Origin: Pararcticibacter amylolyticus
Lineage (GTDB): Bacteria; Bacteroidota; Bacteroidia; Sphingobacteriales; Sphingobacteriaceae
Assembly: GCF_003130405.1 (NCBI RefSeq)
Contig: NZ_QEAS01000005.1
Coordinates: forward strand, 33,318-97,317
Direction of reading: 5' to 3'
Length of the DNA stretch: 64,000 nucleotides
Each line of letters begins with the position of its first letter. Within the stretch, counting starts at the first letter, position 1. Positions 44,601-53,635 of this stretch are shown one piece after another. The notes under the pieces were generated by a model, which was not told where the DNA came from, ran no database searches, and saw nothing but the letters and a program-made list of their open reading frames with translations. Position numbers and translations under genes: made by a program.

Positions 44601-44623
44601 TAGGGTTTCAGATAGGCTTATAG
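41621..44623 (+). CDS. SusC/RagA TonB-dependent transporter (no STN domain)
   Basis: A 1000-residue outer-membrane transporter with signal peptide MKKYLYTILFIFLMSPMISF. The carboxypeptidase-regulatory-like domain is TRVSGIVKDASGPLPGVSIKE onward (about 23-100), followed by a TonB box EEVVVVGFGKAKR and plug with GKLPGFIAQQRSGQPGRDAS and ILKDASTTAIYGIKGANGV. The barrel ends in VINLGFQIGL. It belongs to the same operon as the flanking SusD and ricin-like lipoprotein. Confidence 0.95.
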   Translation: MKKYLYTILFIFLMSPMISFAQTRVSGIVKDASGPLPGVSIKEKGVERSGTSTDVNGKFTLVLKGQANVLVFSSIGFQSQELKVHDGQKLEVILQAGNRSLEEVVVVGFGKAKRITTTGSVSAIKGAEIREVPTSNVQNALQGKLPGFIAQQRSGQPGRDASDFFIRGVSSLNSAGNQPLIIVDDIEYSYEQLSQINVNEIESISILKDASTTAIYGIKGANGVLIVTTRRGSAGAPKINVRVESGLQAPVKKPTFLNSYESALLVNEALTNDGLTPQFSNEDLEHFRTGDDPYGHPDINWYKEIFKPSSMQYNSNIDISGGGEAVKYFISGGGFKQNGNVKTFQDAENQVNPNYYYRRFNFRSNLDVQASKTLNLRFDVSGRFNRINSPYAGNIVGEVYDFTRIHPYSAPFLNPNGSYAYASDTKGLLPTINARLATQGYKLERRNDLNVLFGGTQKLDAVTKGLSFIGRVAYASVESNARLQRRDLPPSYLYDPDSDTYTLNGPTYTSGNYLLSAEQGLFNSRVNIQAYFNYDRSFGLHNVHGMLLYNRESYKEKDLFVNANNWIPQNFQGSTFKAIYDYKQKYIVDFSAAYNGSDRFNTNNRFGLFPAVSVGYSISKENFFKKKALEFVDLLKVRASYGVVGSDKVDGNRYLYDQVYLLQPGISFGETNTPDNSIIEGPLGNPDVTWEKQKEFDLGLDANLFASKLNLTIDYFNNLRYRQLITPSSLPLNIGVGASPENIARVRNRGFDGELGYRSNAGNFSYNISAVFSYFKNKILYMDEPSPAYPWLRQTGHSIKQPFGYTFIGFDDNGNLKYKDFNEDGVIDENDKTAIGKPNLPSTSYGLTLGGRYKGFSINILLQGTAGYSFVVKGTGIEPFQSQFQPIHQQRWTPENSQHAQFPRLTTNPTSINSPAAYLSDFWLIDAKYLRLKTLDLGYQVPDKALPFGISNARIYLSGYNLLTWTNYSKYQQDPEVESNTAGDTYLNQRVINLGFQIGL

Positions 44624-44649
44624 TGTGATGGTCATTTATTAAATGTAGT

Positions 44650-46536
44650 ATGAAAAAAATTGTATTTCTGTTAATATCATGCCTGGTCCTGACATGGGCA
44701 TGCAACGAAGACTACGTCATGCCCCCGCTGCCGGGAAGGATGATCAAACAGTTTAAACTGGCAGAGGGGCAAATAGGGGATGCCGTTATCTCACGGAGTG
44801 GCGGTAAAAATAAAGTGGTGGTAACGGTTGGGAAAGCAGTTAACCTGAAAGCTGTGACTCCGCTTATAACCATTTCCGATAAGGCGACTATTGCTCCGAA
44901 ATCGGGAGAGGTAGTGGATGTCTCGGCAACAAAAACGATCATCTATACGGTTACAGCCGAAAGCGGGCAGGTGGAAGCCTGGGAAGTCGTGTTCCAGGTG
45001 TTTGATCCTGCCGCAGTAGATTACGCTTCCTATACCATTAAAAATGCAGCTGCTACAAAATATCTTCAGGTAGCCGGTGATATTAAATTCACTGAAAAAT
45101 ACAGAAATAATCAGAAGATAGATTTGTTTCAGGCTTCCGCTGAGGGTGTGCCCGATATCTGGCAGAAATGGAAACTCATTTATAAGCTGACAGAAAATAA
45201 CATAAGATACTATGAGATTATGAACCTGCATAGCGGAAAGCTGCTGACTTCTCCCGGGAATGCCAGCGGCGCCGAACTGGTGCAGCTTTCGGAAAAGGGC
45301 GTATTGGGAAGCGATCAGTTATGGGAGATCAGGGAAAAACCGGTACAAGGTGCGTATTCTTTTATCAATAAAGGCAATGGAATGGCTGTTTCCTATGTTG
45401 CCTCAGTAGGCAGTAACCCCAAAGTAGTACAGGAGACGGCCAGTACAGACAACAAGCAGCAGTGGAATTTAAATCCCATTGCGGAAGAGTCGTACCGGGA
45501 TGATAAAGCAGTCACTTTTTTCGAACGGAATTCCGCCAGTCAGGGATCGGTTGCTTTTGACCAGGGAACCAGTATTCCTTTAAGCGATGGAAGGGTATTA
45601 TGGATTACGCAGGACGCCTGGGATGGTATTTCGCTAAGGGCCGGAAATGTATTTGATTGTAACCATTTCTTTAGTTACAACAACTCGGTGATGATTCAGC
45701 CCTCAAAAACAGACTGGGACCCAGCTCATACACCGAACATGACCATCGCCAACAGTGCTCACAATCGTCCTAAACAGGTCTTCAACAATCAGCCGGGAAC
45801 CAGCTGGTCATGGCCAGGTCTCGGAGTTCAGATCGGCAACGATGTTTGGGTACAGTGTGGAGAAGGAAATGACTTAAATGCCACCAATCAATCATTGTAT
45901 AAGCTTAACGAAGTGGCAGGAAATCAATGGAGCGCGGTACGTATGACTCCTGCTGGTATGAGCAACCAGGTTGCTGTCAGTTACGCTGCGGGGATGGTTA
46001 AAAGCAATGACGGTTATGTCTATTCTTTTGGTACCAGTGGTACAGGTATAACCACTACCAATGTTTTTGTAGCAAGGTTTCCTCAGAACAACCCGATGAG
46101 CTGGACCTTTTGGGACGGATCAAAGTGGGCGAATACACCTACAAATGCGACAGAGGCAAGGATAAGTCCGGGAATGGCTACTGTTAGTGTTTCTTACTGG
46201 AAAGGAAAATATGTAATGATGAATATGACCCAGGGCTTCTTCTGCGACAATTCCGTCAGGGAGATCTACATGTCTTATTCGGACAGCCCAACCGGTCCGT
46301 TTACTACACCAAAAAAGGTGTATAATATTGTCGAGTTTTTTAAAGGAAGCTTTGCAAGGTACTACACTCCAGCTATTCATCCTGAGTTTGATAATGGTCA
46401 TGATGAATTATTACTTACTTACTGTCTGAATGTAACAGGGTGCGATTTAAGTTGGTGTGAGAATGGAGGAATGGATCCTTATTACTACAGGGTTAAAGGA
46501 TTACGCGTACCGGCCTCCCTGATTTTTCCTCAATAG
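44650..46536 (+). CDS. Lipoprotein with DUF5018-like, ricin-like and DUF5005/DUF4185-like propeller domains
   Basis: The 628 residues have a lipobox at Cys18 (LVLTWACNE). An Ig-like DUF5018-type region follows (about 30-120: VVVTVGKAVNLKAVTPLITI, TKTIIYTVTAESGQVEAWEV), then a ricin/CBM13-like lectin block (about 125-275, with repeats ending in QLWEIREK and QQWNLNPI). The C-terminal 340 residues form a beta-propeller like DUF5005/DUF4185 (GRVLWITQDAWDG, SWPGLGVQIGNDVWVQCGEG, MSYSDSPTGPFTTPKKV). It may be a surface glycan-binding or glycan-cleaving protein. A second propeller of this type is at 62131. Confidence 0.75.
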   Translation: MKKIVFLLISCLVLTWACNEDYVMPPLPGRMIKQFKLAEGQIGDAVISRSGGKNKVVVTVGKAVNLKAVTPLITISDKATIAPKSGEVVDVSATKTIIYTVTAESGQVEAWEVVFQVFDPAAVDYASYTIKNAAATKYLQVAGDIKFTEKYRNNQKIDLFQASAEGVPDIWQKWKLIYKLTENNIRYYEIMNLHSGKLLTSPGNASGAELVQLSEKGVLGSDQLWEIREKPVQGAYSFINKGNGMAVSYVASVGSNPKVVQETASTDNKQQWNLNPIAEESYRDDKAVTFFERNSASQGSVAFDQGTSIPLSDGRVLWITQDAWDGISLRAGNVFDCNHFFSYNNSVMIQPSKTDWDPAHTPNMTIANSAHNRPKQVFNNQPGTSWSWPGLGVQIGNDVWVQCGEGNDLNATNQSLYKLNEVAGNQWSAVRMTPAGMSNQVAVSYAAGMVKSNDGYVYSFGTSGTGITTTNVFVARFPQNNPMSWTFWDGSKWANTPTNATEARISPGMATVSVSYWKGKYVMMNMTQGFFCDNSVREIYMSYSDSPTGPFTTPKKVYNIVEFFKGSFARYYTPAIHPEFDNGHDELLLTYCLNVTGCDLSWCENGGMDPYYYRVKGLRVPASLIFPQ

Positions 46537-46545
46537 TATGCATAA

Positions 46546-47970
46546 GTGATAATGATAAAGAAATTACAGAATCCCGAAAAGTATATGAAACTTCATTTTT
46601 TATTGGCAGGCCTGGCCTGCCTGTTTTTCCAACTGTCCTTTGCTCAGCCTAAACCTCAGCCCTTTAAATCAGGAGACCGGGTTGTTCTTGCCGGAAACAG
46701 CATTACTGAAGCGGGTTTATACGGAGCAAACATCTGGTTATATTATATGACCCATTTTCCGGACAGGAAAATACAGGTGTTAAACGCAGGCGTGGGCGGA
46801 GACGTCGCAGAACAGATCTACAAGCGGCTTGATGGAGATATTCTTGCCCAAAAACCAACTGTACTGGCGGTAACGTTCGGTATGAACGACAGTAAATATT
46901 TCGAGTATAACTCTCCTAATCCGGATGTGAATAGTTTTGTAAAGACTTCCCGCGACAGTTATCTCAGGATAGAAAAGAAACTGCAGGAGCTGAAGGGTGT
47001 AAAAAAGATCATCATGGCTTCGTCGCCTTACGATGAAAATGTTCAAATACCTAACAATAATGCGTTTAAAGGGAAATGGAAAACGATGGAGAAGATTATC
47101 GAATTTCAGAAAAAGTCGGCTATTGATAACCAGTGGGGGTATGTTGACTTCTTTTACCCGATGACAGAAATCAATTTACGCGAGCAGAAGAAAAATCCGG
47201 CTTATACTGCTTGTGGAAATGATCGTATCCATCCGAGCAGCGCAGGACATCTGATAATGGCTTATATTTTTCTCAAAAGTCAGGGACTAACGAATTCCTG
47301 TATTGCCGATGTAAATGTCGACTATAACAAAGGAAAGGTCATCCATTCAGTTAACGCAAAAAGCAATAACATTGTGAAAACTAAGAATGGAATCCGCTTT
47401 GATTATTTAGCCAATTCCCTGCCCTTCCCCATAGATACTCTCCCCCGGGTGTGGATGAACCCGGAAGTCCAAAGCGAAGCATTGAAAATAATTCCTTTCA
47501 ATCAGGAACTCAATAATGAGAGATTGGTCATCAGGGGTCTTCCGGCGGGAAGGTATACATTGAAAATAGATCAGAATCAGATTGCCGGGTTTTCTGCGGA
47601 AGAGCTTGCTGCGGGAATAAACCTGGCATTGTTAAAAACTACTCCTCAGTATCAGCAATCGCTGCAGGTACTTAAGCTGAGCAATCAAAGACGTGAAATT
47701 GAAGCAAAGTTCAGGAATTATTTCTGGGTAAACTATAACTTCCTGCAGGATAAAAACATGCTGTTTGACCATTCTGATGCTGCCCGGGACACCATTGAAA
47801 AACATTCACCTGAAAACGGCTGGTTGAACGGAAAGAAAGGTGACTGGCAAGCGGTGCGAAGCTCGGGAAAAGTGCTTCAAAGCCAAATGGATGCCCTGGT
47901 AGACGAAATTTACCGGATCAACAAACCAAAGAAGCATACCATTGAAATTACAACGGCTGCATCCCGGTAG
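46546..47970 (+). CDS. Secreted SGNH/GDSL hydrolase
   Basis: The frame opens at 46546, but an ATG at 46585 (MKLHFLLAGLACLFFQLSFA) gives a cleaner signal peptide. The mature protein has SGNH blocks: LAGNSITEAG with the nucleophile Ser, LNAGVGGDVAEQI, TFGMNDSKYF, and NDRIHPSSAGHLIMA with the Asp-His pair. A C-terminal region of about 200 residues of unknown fold follows. It probably removes acyl groups from glycans, preparing them for the mannosidases. It is in the same direction and close to its neighbours, consistent with one operon. Confidence 0.88.
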   Translation: MIMIKKLQNPEKYMKLHFLLAGLACLFFQLSFAQPKPQPFKSGDRVVLAGNSITEAGLYGANIWLYYMTHFPDRKIQVLNAGVGGDVAEQIYKRLDGDILAQKPTVLAVTFGMNDSKYFEYNSPNPDVNSFVKTSRDSYLRIEKKLQELKGVKKIIMASSPYDENVQIPNNNAFKGKWKTMEKIIEFQKKSAIDNQWGYVDFFYPMTEINLREQKKNPAYTACGNDRIHPSSAGHLIMAYIFLKSQGLTNSCIADVNVDYNKGKVIHSVNAKSNNIVKTKNGIRFDYLANSLPFPIDTLPRVWMNPEVQSEALKIIPFNQELNNERLVIRGLPAGRYTLKIDQNQIAGFSAEELAAGINLALLKTTPQYQQSLQVLKLSNQRREIEAKFRNYFWVNYNFLQDKNMLFDHSDAARDTIEKHSPENGWLNGKKGDWQAVRSSGKVLQSQMDALVDEIYRINKPKKHTIEITTAASR

Positions 47971-48007
47971 AGCCGCTTATTGTATGTATGCAGCAGAGAC
48001 CTGATAT

Positions 48008-50278
48008 ATGAGAAAGCTCATTCTTGTGTTTTTAATTATTCAGCAAAGTGTTAAGGCTCAGAATAATCTCGTTAGCTATGTCAATACCCTACAGGGTACT
48101 AATTCGGATTATAGTCTTAGTGCCGGTAATACTTACCCGACAATTGCTTTGCCTTTTGGTATGCACACGTGGTCGGCGCAGACCGGTAAAAACGGCGACG
48201 GATGGAAGTATTCGTATAAGCAAGAGACAATCAGAGGGTTTCAGCAGGCGCACGCCTGCAGTCCCTGGGTGGGAGATTATGCCGTGTTTTCTTTGATGCC
48301 GGTAAAAGGCGAACTGAGAGTGGCGGAAGAAGAACGGGCAAGTTCTTTTCGTCATGCTAACGAGATTGCAAAGCCCCATTACTACAAGGTCACTTTTGAC
48401 AATAAGATAAGCACCGAAATCTCTGCTACAGAAAGAGGAGCGCATCTGCGATTCTCTTTTCCTAAGCGTGAAAGGGCCTATGTGGTATTGGATGGATACA
48501 CAAGAGAAAGTCAGGTGACTATCCTGCCTGCTGAGAGAAAGATTGTGGGCTGGGTAAATAATGGCCGTTTTATCCCGGAGAATTTTAAGAATTTCTTTGT
48601 GATAGAGTTTGATAAACCCTTTAAAAGTTATGGTACCTGGGATAATGTAAGTAATAAAACGGAAGCAGGCCGCGCAAGCCTTTCAGGCAAGGGTGCGGGA
48701 GTTTACCTCGAATTTGCAGAGGGAGCTACGGTGCAGGCTAAAGTTGCTTCCTCCTATATCGACGGACAACAGGCGGAACGCACTTTGAAAAATGAGCTGG
48801 GTAAATTCAGGCGGCTGGAGCAAACCCGTGATGCCGCTGCAGCTGCCTGGAATCGCTTATTCAGCCGGGTACTTGTAGAAGGAGGGACAGAGGATGATCT
48901 GAAGACATTCTATTCCTGTTTGTTCCGTGCGAATCTTTTCTCGAGGATGTTCTTTGAATATGACAAAGACGGGAATTCATACTACTATAGTCCCTACGAC
49001 GGGAAAATTCATTCCGGTTATATGTATACCGACAACGGCTTTTGGGATACATTCCGCGGACAATTTCCGCTGAATAATATTTTGCACCCCACTTATCAGG
49101 GCCGGTATATGCAGGCTTTGCTGGATGCGCAGAAGCAATGCGGCTGGCTTCCGGCCTGGTCATTTCCGGGCGAGACCGGAGGGATGCTGGGGAATCATGC
49201 GATTTCTCTCCTGACGGATGCCTGGGTAAAGGGAATCCGTTCTTTCAATCCGAAGCAGGCATTAGATGCCTATTTTCATGAAGCGAATAATAAGGGGCCC
49301 TGGGGAGGAGCTAACGGAAGGCAGGGTTGGAAAGATTACTACCAGTTAGGCTTTGTAGCTTACCCTGGCTCAGAAGGGGCACTGTCGCAAACGCTTGAGT
49401 ATGCCTACGATGATTTTTGCGGATATACCCTGGCTAAAATAACGGGGCACAAGTTTTATGAAGACCGGATGGGAAAACAGATGTATAACTACCGGAACGT
49501 TTATGATCCTTCCACCCGGTTTATGCGCGCAAGAAAAGCCAGCGGCGAATGGCTGGATAATTTTGACCCCTTCTCGTGGGGCGGCCCTTATACCGAAGGA
49601 AATGCCTGGCATTGGCACTGGTCTGTTTTTCATGACATACAAGGACTAATCAATTTAATGGGGGGCAATCAGAATTTTACGGATAAGCTGGACTCTGTTT
49701 TTTGGGTGGGAAGTAAAGTGAATGTTGGAGCTTATGGGAATATGATTCACGAGATGACCGAAATGGTGAACGCTGGCATGGGACAATATGCTCATGGGAA
49801 TCAGCCCATTCAGCACATGATTTACCTGTATAATTACGCCGGACAGCCCTGGAAGTCTCAATATTATGCGCGGCAGGTGATGAAGAAACTTTATAATGCT
49901 ACTGAAAACGGTTATCCTGGCGACGAGGACCAGGGGCAGATGTCATCCTGGTATGTCCTGAGCGCGCTGGGTTTTTACAGTGTTTGTCCGGGTACAGACC
50001 AATATGTGCTTGGAAGCCCTCTTTTCAAAAAGGCCACCATTACAATGGAAAATGGAAAGAAGTTTATCATAAATGCCTCAGGTAATTCTGTTTCCAATTT
50101 TTATATAAAAAGTGCAGCATTAAACGGCAAGGCTTATACCAGAAATTATCTTACCCATTCGGATATCGTGAATGGAGGAGTGCTAAACTTAGAGATGGCG
50201 GGAAGTCCGGAGAAGAACAGGGGGCTTTCTAGGGGAGATCTTCCTTTTTCACTTTCTGATCCGAAAGACGGGAAGTGA
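48008..50278 (+). CDS. GH92 enzyme with Gln at the catalytic-acid position (second of three)
   Basis: The 756-residue secreted protein has GH92 motifs: LVSYVNTLQGTNSDYSLSAG, TYPTIALPFGMHTWS, FQQAHACSPWVGDYAVFSLMP and GDEDQGQMSSWYVLSALGFYSVCPG. In the acid loop it reads HGNQPIQHMIYLYNYAGQPWK, so Gln599 replaces the Glu found in the other two GH92 proteins here. Characterised GH92 enzymes with this change cleave the mannose-phosphate bond of Man-1-P-6-Man, whose leaving group needs no acid. Phosphomannan uncapping is therefore the best guess. The signal peptide is short (MRKLILVFLIIQQSVKA). Confidence 0.93.
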   Translation: MRKLILVFLIIQQSVKAQNNLVSYVNTLQGTNSDYSLSAGNTYPTIALPFGMHTWSAQTGKNGDGWKYSYKQETIRGFQQAHACSPWVGDYAVFSLMPVKGELRVAEEERASSFRHANEIAKPHYYKVTFDNKISTEISATERGAHLRFSFPKRERAYVVLDGYTRESQVTILPAERKIVGWVNNGRFIPENFKNFFVIEFDKPFKSYGTWDNVSNKTEAGRASLSGKGAGVYLEFAEGATVQAKVASSYIDGQQAERTLKNELGKFRRLEQTRDAAAAAWNRLFSRVLVEGGTEDDLKTFYSCLFRANLFSRMFFEYDKDGNSYYYSPYDGKIHSGYMYTDNGFWDTFRGQFPLNNILHPTYQGRYMQALLDAQKQCGWLPAWSFPGETGGMLGNHAISLLTDAWVKGIRSFNPKQALDAYFHEANNKGPWGGANGRQGWKDYYQLGFVAYPGSEGALSQTLEYAYDDFCGYTLAKITGHKFYEDRMGKQMYNYRNVYDPSTRFMRARKASGEWLDNFDPFSWGGPYTEGNAWHWHWSVFHDIQGLINLMGGNQNFTDKLDSVFWVGSKVNVGAYGNMIHEMTEMVNAGMGQYAHGNQPIQHMIYLYNYAGQPWKSQYYARQVMKKLYNATENGYPGDEDQGQMSSWYVLSALGFYSVCPGTDQYVLGSPLFKKATITMENGKKFIINASGNSVSNFYIKSAALNGKAYTRNYLTHSDIVNGGVLNLEMAGSPEKNRGLSRGDLPFSLSDPKDGK

Positions 50279-50328
50279 CTGGCGGGGGCACCAGCGAAGT
50301 TTTAATTGTAAAGCGGATTTAAAACCAG

Positions 50329-52662
50329 ATGAAACGTTTACTCAGGAGTTTTTTTACCATTGTTATCATATTAACAGGAAACCTGGCTTATAGCCAGTCT
50401 AAATGGCATGCCGAATGGATCGCAGCAAAAAATATTACCGGGAACGAATACGGGGTTTATCATTTTCGTAAAACTGTAGACATCCCTTCCAAACCGTCAT
50501 CTTTCATTGTTTATGTATCGGCTGACAACCGTTATAAATTATATGTCAATGGAAAGCTGGTATCGCTGGGTCCTGCCCGTGGCGATAGTTATTCCTGGAA
50601 CTATGAAACTGTTGATCTGGCCCCTTACCTTATTGCCGGAAGCAATACAGTGTCAGCCCTTGTTTTTAACGAGGCGGAGTTCAGGCCTGAAGCTCAGATT
50701 AGTTTTCGTACCGGGTTCATTCTGCAGGGCAGATCGTCTACTGAGGAGATCCTGAATACGAATAATACATGGAAATGCATCCGGAATATGGGCTACAAGC
50801 CGGTCCCTGGTTATTTTTTTGCAGCAAGTAAAGGGGAAATGGTCGATATGAAGCAAACGGTTAAGGGTGACTGGACTTCAAATCATTATGATGATGCCTC
50901 CTGGCCTGCTACTGAAAAAGTAGCTGATGGAAGACCAAAGGGTAAGGCGTGGGGAACTGAATGGGCGCTGGTTCCGTCAATCCTGCCTGCAAGGGAAATG
51001 TCTTATCTCAGAATTCCGCAATTAAGAAGTGCCACTGGTGTAAAAGTGCCTTCAGCTTTTCCGGCAAAAAAAGCTCCGTTCACAATCCCTGCCAATACAA
51101 CGGCTGTCCTGTTGCTTGACCAGACCTATGAAACAAATGCTTACGTTACGCTAAATTTTAGCAGAGGAAAGGATGCGGGAATTTCCATCGGCTATGCCGA
51201 AACTCTTTATGACAAGGGTAGTAACGGAAGGCGAAAAAGCAACCGGAATGAAGTAGAAGGGAAAGAGTTTATAGGGCGGATTGATAGCCTGATCGCTGAC
51301 GGGACTGATGACCAATCCTTCACTACCCTGAACTTTCGTACTTATCGTTATGTTCGTCTCATAATCCATACTAAGAACGAGCCTTTGGTCATTCAAGACC
51401 TTTACGGGACTTTTACAGCTTATCCTTTTAAACGGGTAGCGGTGTTCGACTCTCAGGATGCCGGAATCAGGCAGATACTCGACATTGGCTGGCGTACAGC
51501 GAGGTTAAATGCCTGGGAGACTTATATGGATTGCCCCTATTACGAACAGCTGCAATATATCGGTGATACTCGTATTCAGGCTATGATTTCTTACTTCAAT
51601 ACAGATGATGACCGGCTGGCCAGGAATGCCATTATCCAGATTGACCACTCACGTTTGCCGGAAGGGGTCACAAGAAGCAGCTATCCAACAAAGGGCACAC
51701 AGGTAATACCTCCGTTTTCTTTGTGGTACATCGGGATGTTACACGATTTCTGGATGTACCGTAACGACCCGGATTTTGTCAAAGGTAAACTTATGGGAGT
51801 CCGGGGTGTGCTTGACTTTTTTTCCAGATATCAGCAAGCGGATGGATCATTGAAAGATACACCGTACTGGACCTTTGTTGACTGGGCGGGTAACCTCGCC
51901 GGAGAAGTCAGGGGGTCAGACGGCAGTGCCGCAATTCATGATCTGCAGCTCTTGTTAGCCTATCAATGGGCCGCCCAAATGGAGGCGAAACTTGGCTTGC
52001 AGGATTATGCGTCCATCTACGGTCAAAAAGCCGCGCAGCTAAAGAATACCATCCAGCAGAAATACTGGGATCCGGGCAGAAAGCTGTACGCTGATACAAA
52101 GGAAAAGACGGGATTCTCCCAGCACGTCAATTCACTGGCTATACTTGCCGGCATCGTAAGCCCTGATGATATGCAGGCAGTTGCTGAAAGTATGTTGAAG
52201 GACAAAAGTTTAACACAGTGCACCGTTTACTTCAAATACTACCTTAACCAGGCACTTGTAAAGGCTGGTCTTGGAAATGATTATATGCAGTGGCTGGATA
52301 TCTGGCGTCAGAATATCGCCCTGGGAATGACAACCTGGGCAGAAGATTCCAGTCTGGAAACTGTTCGCTCTGAATGTCATGCCTGGGGAGCAAGTCCGAA
52401 TATTGAGTTTTTCAGAACTGTATTAGGAGTGGACAGTGATGCTCCGGGATTCAGCAAAGTGAGAATCAAACCCCATTTGGGCTCGCTGACTAAAGTAAGA
52501 GGGCTGGTTCCCCACCCGGAGGGAACCGTAGCCGTCAGTTCCCATTTGCAAGGAGATAAATGGAAAATCAATATCAATCTTCCATCTGGAATTACTGGTG
52601 TTTTTGAGTGGGGAGGGAAGAGCTACGGGCTTCAATCAGGTACAAATTCTTTCGTGATCTAA
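50329..52662 (+). CDS. GH78-like alpha-L-rhamnosidase
   Basis: A 777-residue secreted enzyme with signal peptide MKRLLRSFFTIVIILTGNLA. An N-terminal beta domain (WHAEWIAAKN, YHFRKTVDIP, YKLYVNGKLVSLGPARGD) and a second one precede the (alpha/alpha)6 barrel. The barrel shows ETYMDCPYYEQLQYIGDTRIQ, WTFVDWAGN and TTWAEDSSLETVRSECHAWGASP, as in the bacterial rhamnosidase family. The C-terminal beta domain is GFSKVRIKPHLG onward. Rhamnose release by a mannan locus is unexpected; a related 6-deoxy or mannosyl substrate cannot be excluded. Confidence 0.85.
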   Translation: MKRLLRSFFTIVIILTGNLAYSQSKWHAEWIAAKNITGNEYGVYHFRKTVDIPSKPSSFIVYVSADNRYKLYVNGKLVSLGPARGDSYSWNYETVDLAPYLIAGSNTVSALVFNEAEFRPEAQISFRTGFILQGRSSTEEILNTNNTWKCIRNMGYKPVPGYFFAASKGEMVDMKQTVKGDWTSNHYDDASWPATEKVADGRPKGKAWGTEWALVPSILPAREMSYLRIPQLRSATGVKVPSAFPAKKAPFTIPANTTAVLLLDQTYETNAYVTLNFSRGKDAGISIGYAETLYDKGSNGRRKSNRNEVEGKEFIGRIDSLIADGTDDQSFTTLNFRTYRYVRLIIHTKNEPLVIQDLYGTFTAYPFKRVAVFDSQDAGIRQILDIGWRTARLNAWETYMDCPYYEQLQYIGDTRIQAMISYFNTDDDRLARNAIIQIDHSRLPEGVTRSSYPTKGTQVIPPFSLWYIGMLHDFWMYRNDPDFVKGKLMGVRGVLDFFSRYQQADGSLKDTPYWTFVDWAGNLAGEVRGSDGSAAIHDLQLLLAYQWAAQMEAKLGLQDYASIYGQKAAQLKNTIQQKYWDPGRKLYADTKEKTGFSQHVNSLAILAGIVSPDDMQAVAESMLKDKSLTQCTVYFKYYLNQALVKAGLGNDYMQWLDIWRQNIALGMTTWAEDSSLETVRSECHAWGASPNIEFFRTVLGVDSDAPGFSKVRIKPHLGSLTKVRGLVPHPEGTVAVSSHLQGDKWKININLPSGITGVFEWGGKSYGLQSGTNSFVI

Positions 52663-52674
52663 TTCTCTAATAGT

Positions 52675-53613
52675 ATGTTTCCAACTTTGTCTCATCTTAT
52701 TAAGTATCTGACAGGCCTGGATGTTAAGATCCCGGGACAAACATTCGGATTATTTGTTGTACTGGCCTTTGTTGCCTCCTGTTATGTCTTCAGGCTGGAA
52801 TTCATCCGGAAGGAGCGTTTGGGTATAGTCAAGCTGTCGCCTTCACGCATCAGGCCGGGAAAGCTGGAGCATCCGTTTCAGTTGATGGATAAGTTGCTCT
52901 TATGGGCTGCAATCTGGGGATTCATAGGAGCAAAGCTTTTCAGTTGCCTGGAAAAGCCGGCACTTTTTTTCAAAGATCCTATAGACATGTTTTTTTCCGC
53001 TGAAGGCTGGACTTTTTACGGAGGCCTCATATTTGGGGCAATCTCTTATCTTGTTACAGGATTCAGGTATGGCATGCGTTTAATAGACCTTGCAGATATA
53101 GGATCGCCGGGTATGCTTGTAGCGTATGGGGTGGGCCGGATAGGATGTCATCTCTCCGGAGATGGTGACTGGGGAAAAGTAAACCTGAATGCTAAACCCA
53201 TTACCTGGCTGCCGGACTGGATGTGGGCTACCACTTATCCTCATAACGTCTTAAAGGAGGGAGAGTACATCCCCGGCTGCAGGGAAGAGTTTTGTTCTCA
53301 GCTTCCGCAGCCTGTTTATCCCACCTCTCTTTATGAAGCGCTGATCATTCTGTTCCTGTTTTTGCTTTTATGGACTTTTAAAGACAGACTGCAAATCCCG
53401 GGGCTGATGTTTTCACTGTACCTTGTTATAAATGGAGGTGAGCGGCTTTTGATCGAGCAGATCAAGGATAATCTGAATTATCATATAGCGGGTTTCTCTT
53501 TTTCTCAGGCCGAACTGATCGGTGCATTTATGTTCATATCAGGACTGGTTGGTTTAGCCATACTGTTTCTAACCAAATTCTCCTTCCAACCTAATGAAGA
53601 AAAACAGAAATAA
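52675..53613 (+). CDS. lgt: Prolipoprotein diacylglyceryl transferase
   Basis: A 312-residue inner-membrane enzyme that adds diacylglycerol to lipobox Cys. It has about seven membrane segments and the Lgt motifs [42 protein letters not shown] and [19 protein letters not shown]. The enterobacterial HGG is YGG here and the GRIGN Asn is changed, a pattern I associate with Bacteroidota Lgt proteins. It lies 12 bp after the GH78 gene, inside the locus, and could supply modification for the many lipoproteins encoded around it. Whether another copy exists elsewhere is unknown. Confidence 0.9.
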   Translation: MFPTLSHLIKYLTGLDVKIPGQTFGLFVVLAFVASCYVFRLEFIRKERLGIVKLSPSRIRPGKLEHPFQLMDKLLLWAAIWGFIGAKLFSCLEKPALFFKDPIDMFFSAEGWTFYGGLIFGAISYLVTGFRYGMRLIDLADIGSPGMLVAYGVGRIGCHLSGDGDWGKVNLNAKPITWLPDWMWATTYPHNVLKEGEYIPGCREEFCSQLPQPVYPTSLYEALIILFLFLLLWTFKDRLQIPGLMFSLYLVINGGERLLIEQIKDNLNYHIAGFSFSQAELIGAFMFISGLVGLAILFLTKFSFQPNEEKQK

Positions 53614-53635
53614 AAGAATTGTTTCACCGTATGCG

